A stretch of 64,000 bases of DNA from CAZTDU01 sp050248795 (GTDB lineage Bacteria; Pseudomonadota; Gammaproteobacteria; Burkholderiales; SG8-39), in contig JBFWRS010000014.1 in the NCBI GenBank assembly GCA_050248795.1, positions 1 to 64,000 on the forward strand. The letters are read 5' to 3'. Under the pieces are notes generated by a model, which did no database searches, was not told the origin of the DNA, and saw nothing but the letters and a program-made list of their open reading frames with translations. A program made the position numbers and the translations under genes. Positions within the stretch are counted from its first letter, which is position 1. Every line of letters starts with the position of its first letter. Shown here in pieces: positions 62,589 to 64,000 of this stretch.

Positions 62589-64000
62589 GCCACCGCCCGA
62601 TCGTGTAGGTGCCGGTAGATCCGCTCTGCCAGCGGCCGGCTGATGCCTTCGACCTTGGCGATCTCGTCCACGGCGGCAGCCTGCACCTCACGCAGGCCGC
62701 CGAAGTGCTGTATCAGCGCCTGCCGGCGCCTGGCGCCGACGCCGGGGATCTCGTTCAAGGACGAGTGCACGCGCGCCTTGCCGCGCCTCGCCCGGTGCCC
62801 GACGATGGCGAAGCGATGCGCCTCGTCACGGATCGCCTGTATCAGGTGCAGGCCGAGATGCTGCGGGGGAAGCGACAGCGTGCGGCCGTCCGCCTCGATG
62901 ACGAGTTCCTCCAGTCCGGGCCTGCGTTCCGGACCCTTGGCCACGCCGACCATGCCGACGTCGTTCAGGCCGATCTCGGCAAGCGCCGCGCGCGCGGCAT
63001 TCACCTGGCCGCGGCCACCGTCTATCAGCACCAGGTCGGGGATCTTTCCGCCCTCCGCGCTCATGCGCCCGTACCGGCGCGACAGCGCCTGGCGCATGGC
63101 ACCGTAGTCGTCTCCGGGGGTGATGTCGCGGATGTTGAAGCGGCGGTACTCGGTTCTCTGCATCTGCTGGCGATCGTAGACAACGCAGGATGCCACGGCC
63201 GCCTCGCCCATGGTGTGGCTGATGTCGAAGCATTCGATACGTTGAACGCTGTCCGGCAGGCCAAGCGCCTCGCGCAGCGCGACCAGGCGACCTTCCTGGG
63301 TGGCGCGCTCGCGTGCACGCTGCGACAACGCAAGCCGGGCGTTCTTGAGCGCCATGTCGATCCACATGCGCCGCTCGCCCTGCGCCGGTGCGGATAGCTG
63401 CACGCCCTGCAGTTCCAGTTCGACCGGTTCGCTGGTGAGTACCAGGCGGGGCGCGGGTTGCTCGATGTAGTGCTGCTCGAGGAAGGCCGCCAGCACTTCC
63501 GCGGTGCTGGCCTGGTCGGCATTGGCGGGAAAGAAGCTGCGGTCGCCGACGTGGCGCCCTGCACGCACCATCACCAGGTTCACGCACGGAACGCCGCTCT
63601 CCTCGACGCAGGCGACGACGTCGGCGTCGATGCCGCGCTCGGACTCCACATACTGCCGCGCCTGCACCCGCGACAGCGCGCGCACCTGGTCGCGAAACAC
63701 CGCGGCCTCCTCGAAGCGCAGCGCCGCGGCGGCAGCGTTCATGCGCGCCGACAGCGCGCGGATGACGTCATCTTCGCGGCCTTCGAGGAACAGCGCGGCG
63801 TTTCTCACGTCCTCGGCGTAGCGGGCGGCATCGATGAGGCCGGTGCAGGGCGCGGTGCAGCGCCTGATCTGGTGCAGCAGGCAGGGCCTGGAACGGTTCT
63901 CGAACACCGTGTCCTCGCAAGTACGAAGACGGAACACGCGCTGCAGCAGCTGGATGCTCTCTCGCACCGCGTGGGCATGCGGAAACGGGCCGAAGTGGCG
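62585..64000 (-). CDS. uvrC: UvrABC excinuclease subunit C, N terminus missing (off window)
   Basis: UvrC makes both incisions in nucleotide excision repair. The last 471 residues are present; the gene enters from the right edge. Visible are the Cys-rich LLHQIRRCTAPCTGLI (a possible Fe-S or metal motif), the UVR domain (FEEAAVFRDQVRALSRVQ), the RNase-H-like endonuclease domain with Asp residues in RIECFDISHTMGEAAVAS and VLIDGGRGQVNAARAAL, and C-terminal helix-hairpin-helix motifs (LNEIPGVGARRRQALIQHFG). The GIY-YIG nuclease part is outside the window. Confidence 0.95.
   Translation of the reverse strand, partial: RHFGPFPHAHAVRESIQLLQRVFRLRTCEDTVFENRSRPCLLHQIRRCTAPCTGLIDAARYAEDVRNAALFLEGREDDVIRALSARMNAAAAALRFEEAAVFRDQVRALSRVQARQYVESERGIDADVVACVEESGVPCVNLVMVRAGRHVGDRSFFPANADQASTAEVLAAFLEQHYIEQPAPRLVLTSEPVELELQGVQLSAPAQGERRMWIDMALKNARLALSQRARERATQEGRLVALREALGLPDSVQRIECFDISHTMGEAAVASCVVYDRQQMQRTEYRRFNIRDITPGDDYGAMRQALSRRYGRMSAEGGKIPDLVLIDGGRGQVNAARAALAEIGLNDVGMVGVAKGPERRPGLEELVIEADGRTLSLPPQHLGLHLIQAIRDEAHRFAIVGHRARRGKARVHSSLNEIPGVGARRRQALIQHFGGLREVQAAAVDEIAKVEGISRPLAERIYRHLHDRAVA

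Overview
The window looks like the chromosome of a high-GC betaproteobacterium, most likely in or near Burkholderiales. Reasons: a Bug-family (tripartite tricarboxylate) binding protein, the block uvrC-pgsA-tRNA(Gly)-tRNA(Cys)-tRNA(Leu), the mltG-tmk-holB run beside ygfZ, DUF4936 and NRDE genes, and many aromatic and organic-acid catabolism genes. About 57 protein genes and three tRNAs are densely packed on both strands. Many are joined by ATGA, GTGA, TTGA or TGATG overlaps. I see no rRNA, CRISPR array, insertion sequence, integrase or prophage. No stretch above 300 bases lacks a gene; the longest gap is 32866-33132.

Left edge (1-5955). The window opens in the last 42 codons of guaA. Two further copies of the guaA 3' end lie at 1877-2011 and 5896-5955. 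They enclose a caspase-like protein, then a DUF1989 protein, a coniferyl-aldehyde-type dehydrogenase and a sulfide:quinone reductase-like flavoprotein. This is the footprint expected of repeated integration at the guaA 3' end, although no integrase remains.

5968-25090. A sulfatase and its Bug binding protein face a GntR regulator. Then come a fumarase/argininosuccinate-lyase homologue, a DUF808 membrane protein, a phytanoyl-CoA dioxygenase-like gene, a methyltransferase, a MoaD-like/BNR-repeat pair, a host-attachment-family protein behind an FNR-like box, and a coupled ThDP-enzyme/GMC-oxidoreductase pair. An IclR-headed cluster (acyl-CoA ligase, tandem PaaA-like di-iron protein, MaoC hydratase) looks like a CoA-thioester oxygenation pathway. 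Two coupled alpha/beta hydrolases follow; the second lacks its nucleophile serine.

25157-41914. This is mostly transport and signalling: a TAXI binding protein, a Na/Pi symporter, trehalose-phosphatase, a TauD/TfdA dioxygenase with a DMT exporter, an SLC13 permease, a complete TRAP transporter (binding protein, small and large permease), and a very large PAS/GAF/GGDEF/EAL sensor carrying an apparent one-base frameshift. TadA and an L,D-transpeptidase follow.

41907-50933. mtnA is coupled to a class II aldolase/short-chain dehydrogenase fusion, which suggests a methylthioribose 'DHAP shunt' in two polypeptides. A housekeeping stretch follows (GNAT, NRDE, DUF4936, ygfZ, mltG, tmk, holB, ankyrin protein, DUF1178).

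50966-61591. A five-gene plus-strand operon begins with a NicX/NicD-like pair and continues with an acyl-CoA dehydrogenase, an ACP-ligase-PlsC fusion and a second ligase. It converges on a 5-oxoprolinase operon (pxpB, pxpC, pxpA) headed by an MhpD-like hydratase. The right end holds the three tRNAs, pgsA and truncated uvrC.

The most interesting items are the guaA-end island, the mtnA-aldolase/dehydrogenase pair, the NicX/NicD-ACP-ligase-PlsC operon, the single-chain PaaA/PaaC-like protein, and a group of apparently leaderless genes with a -10 box 6-10 bases before the start codon.
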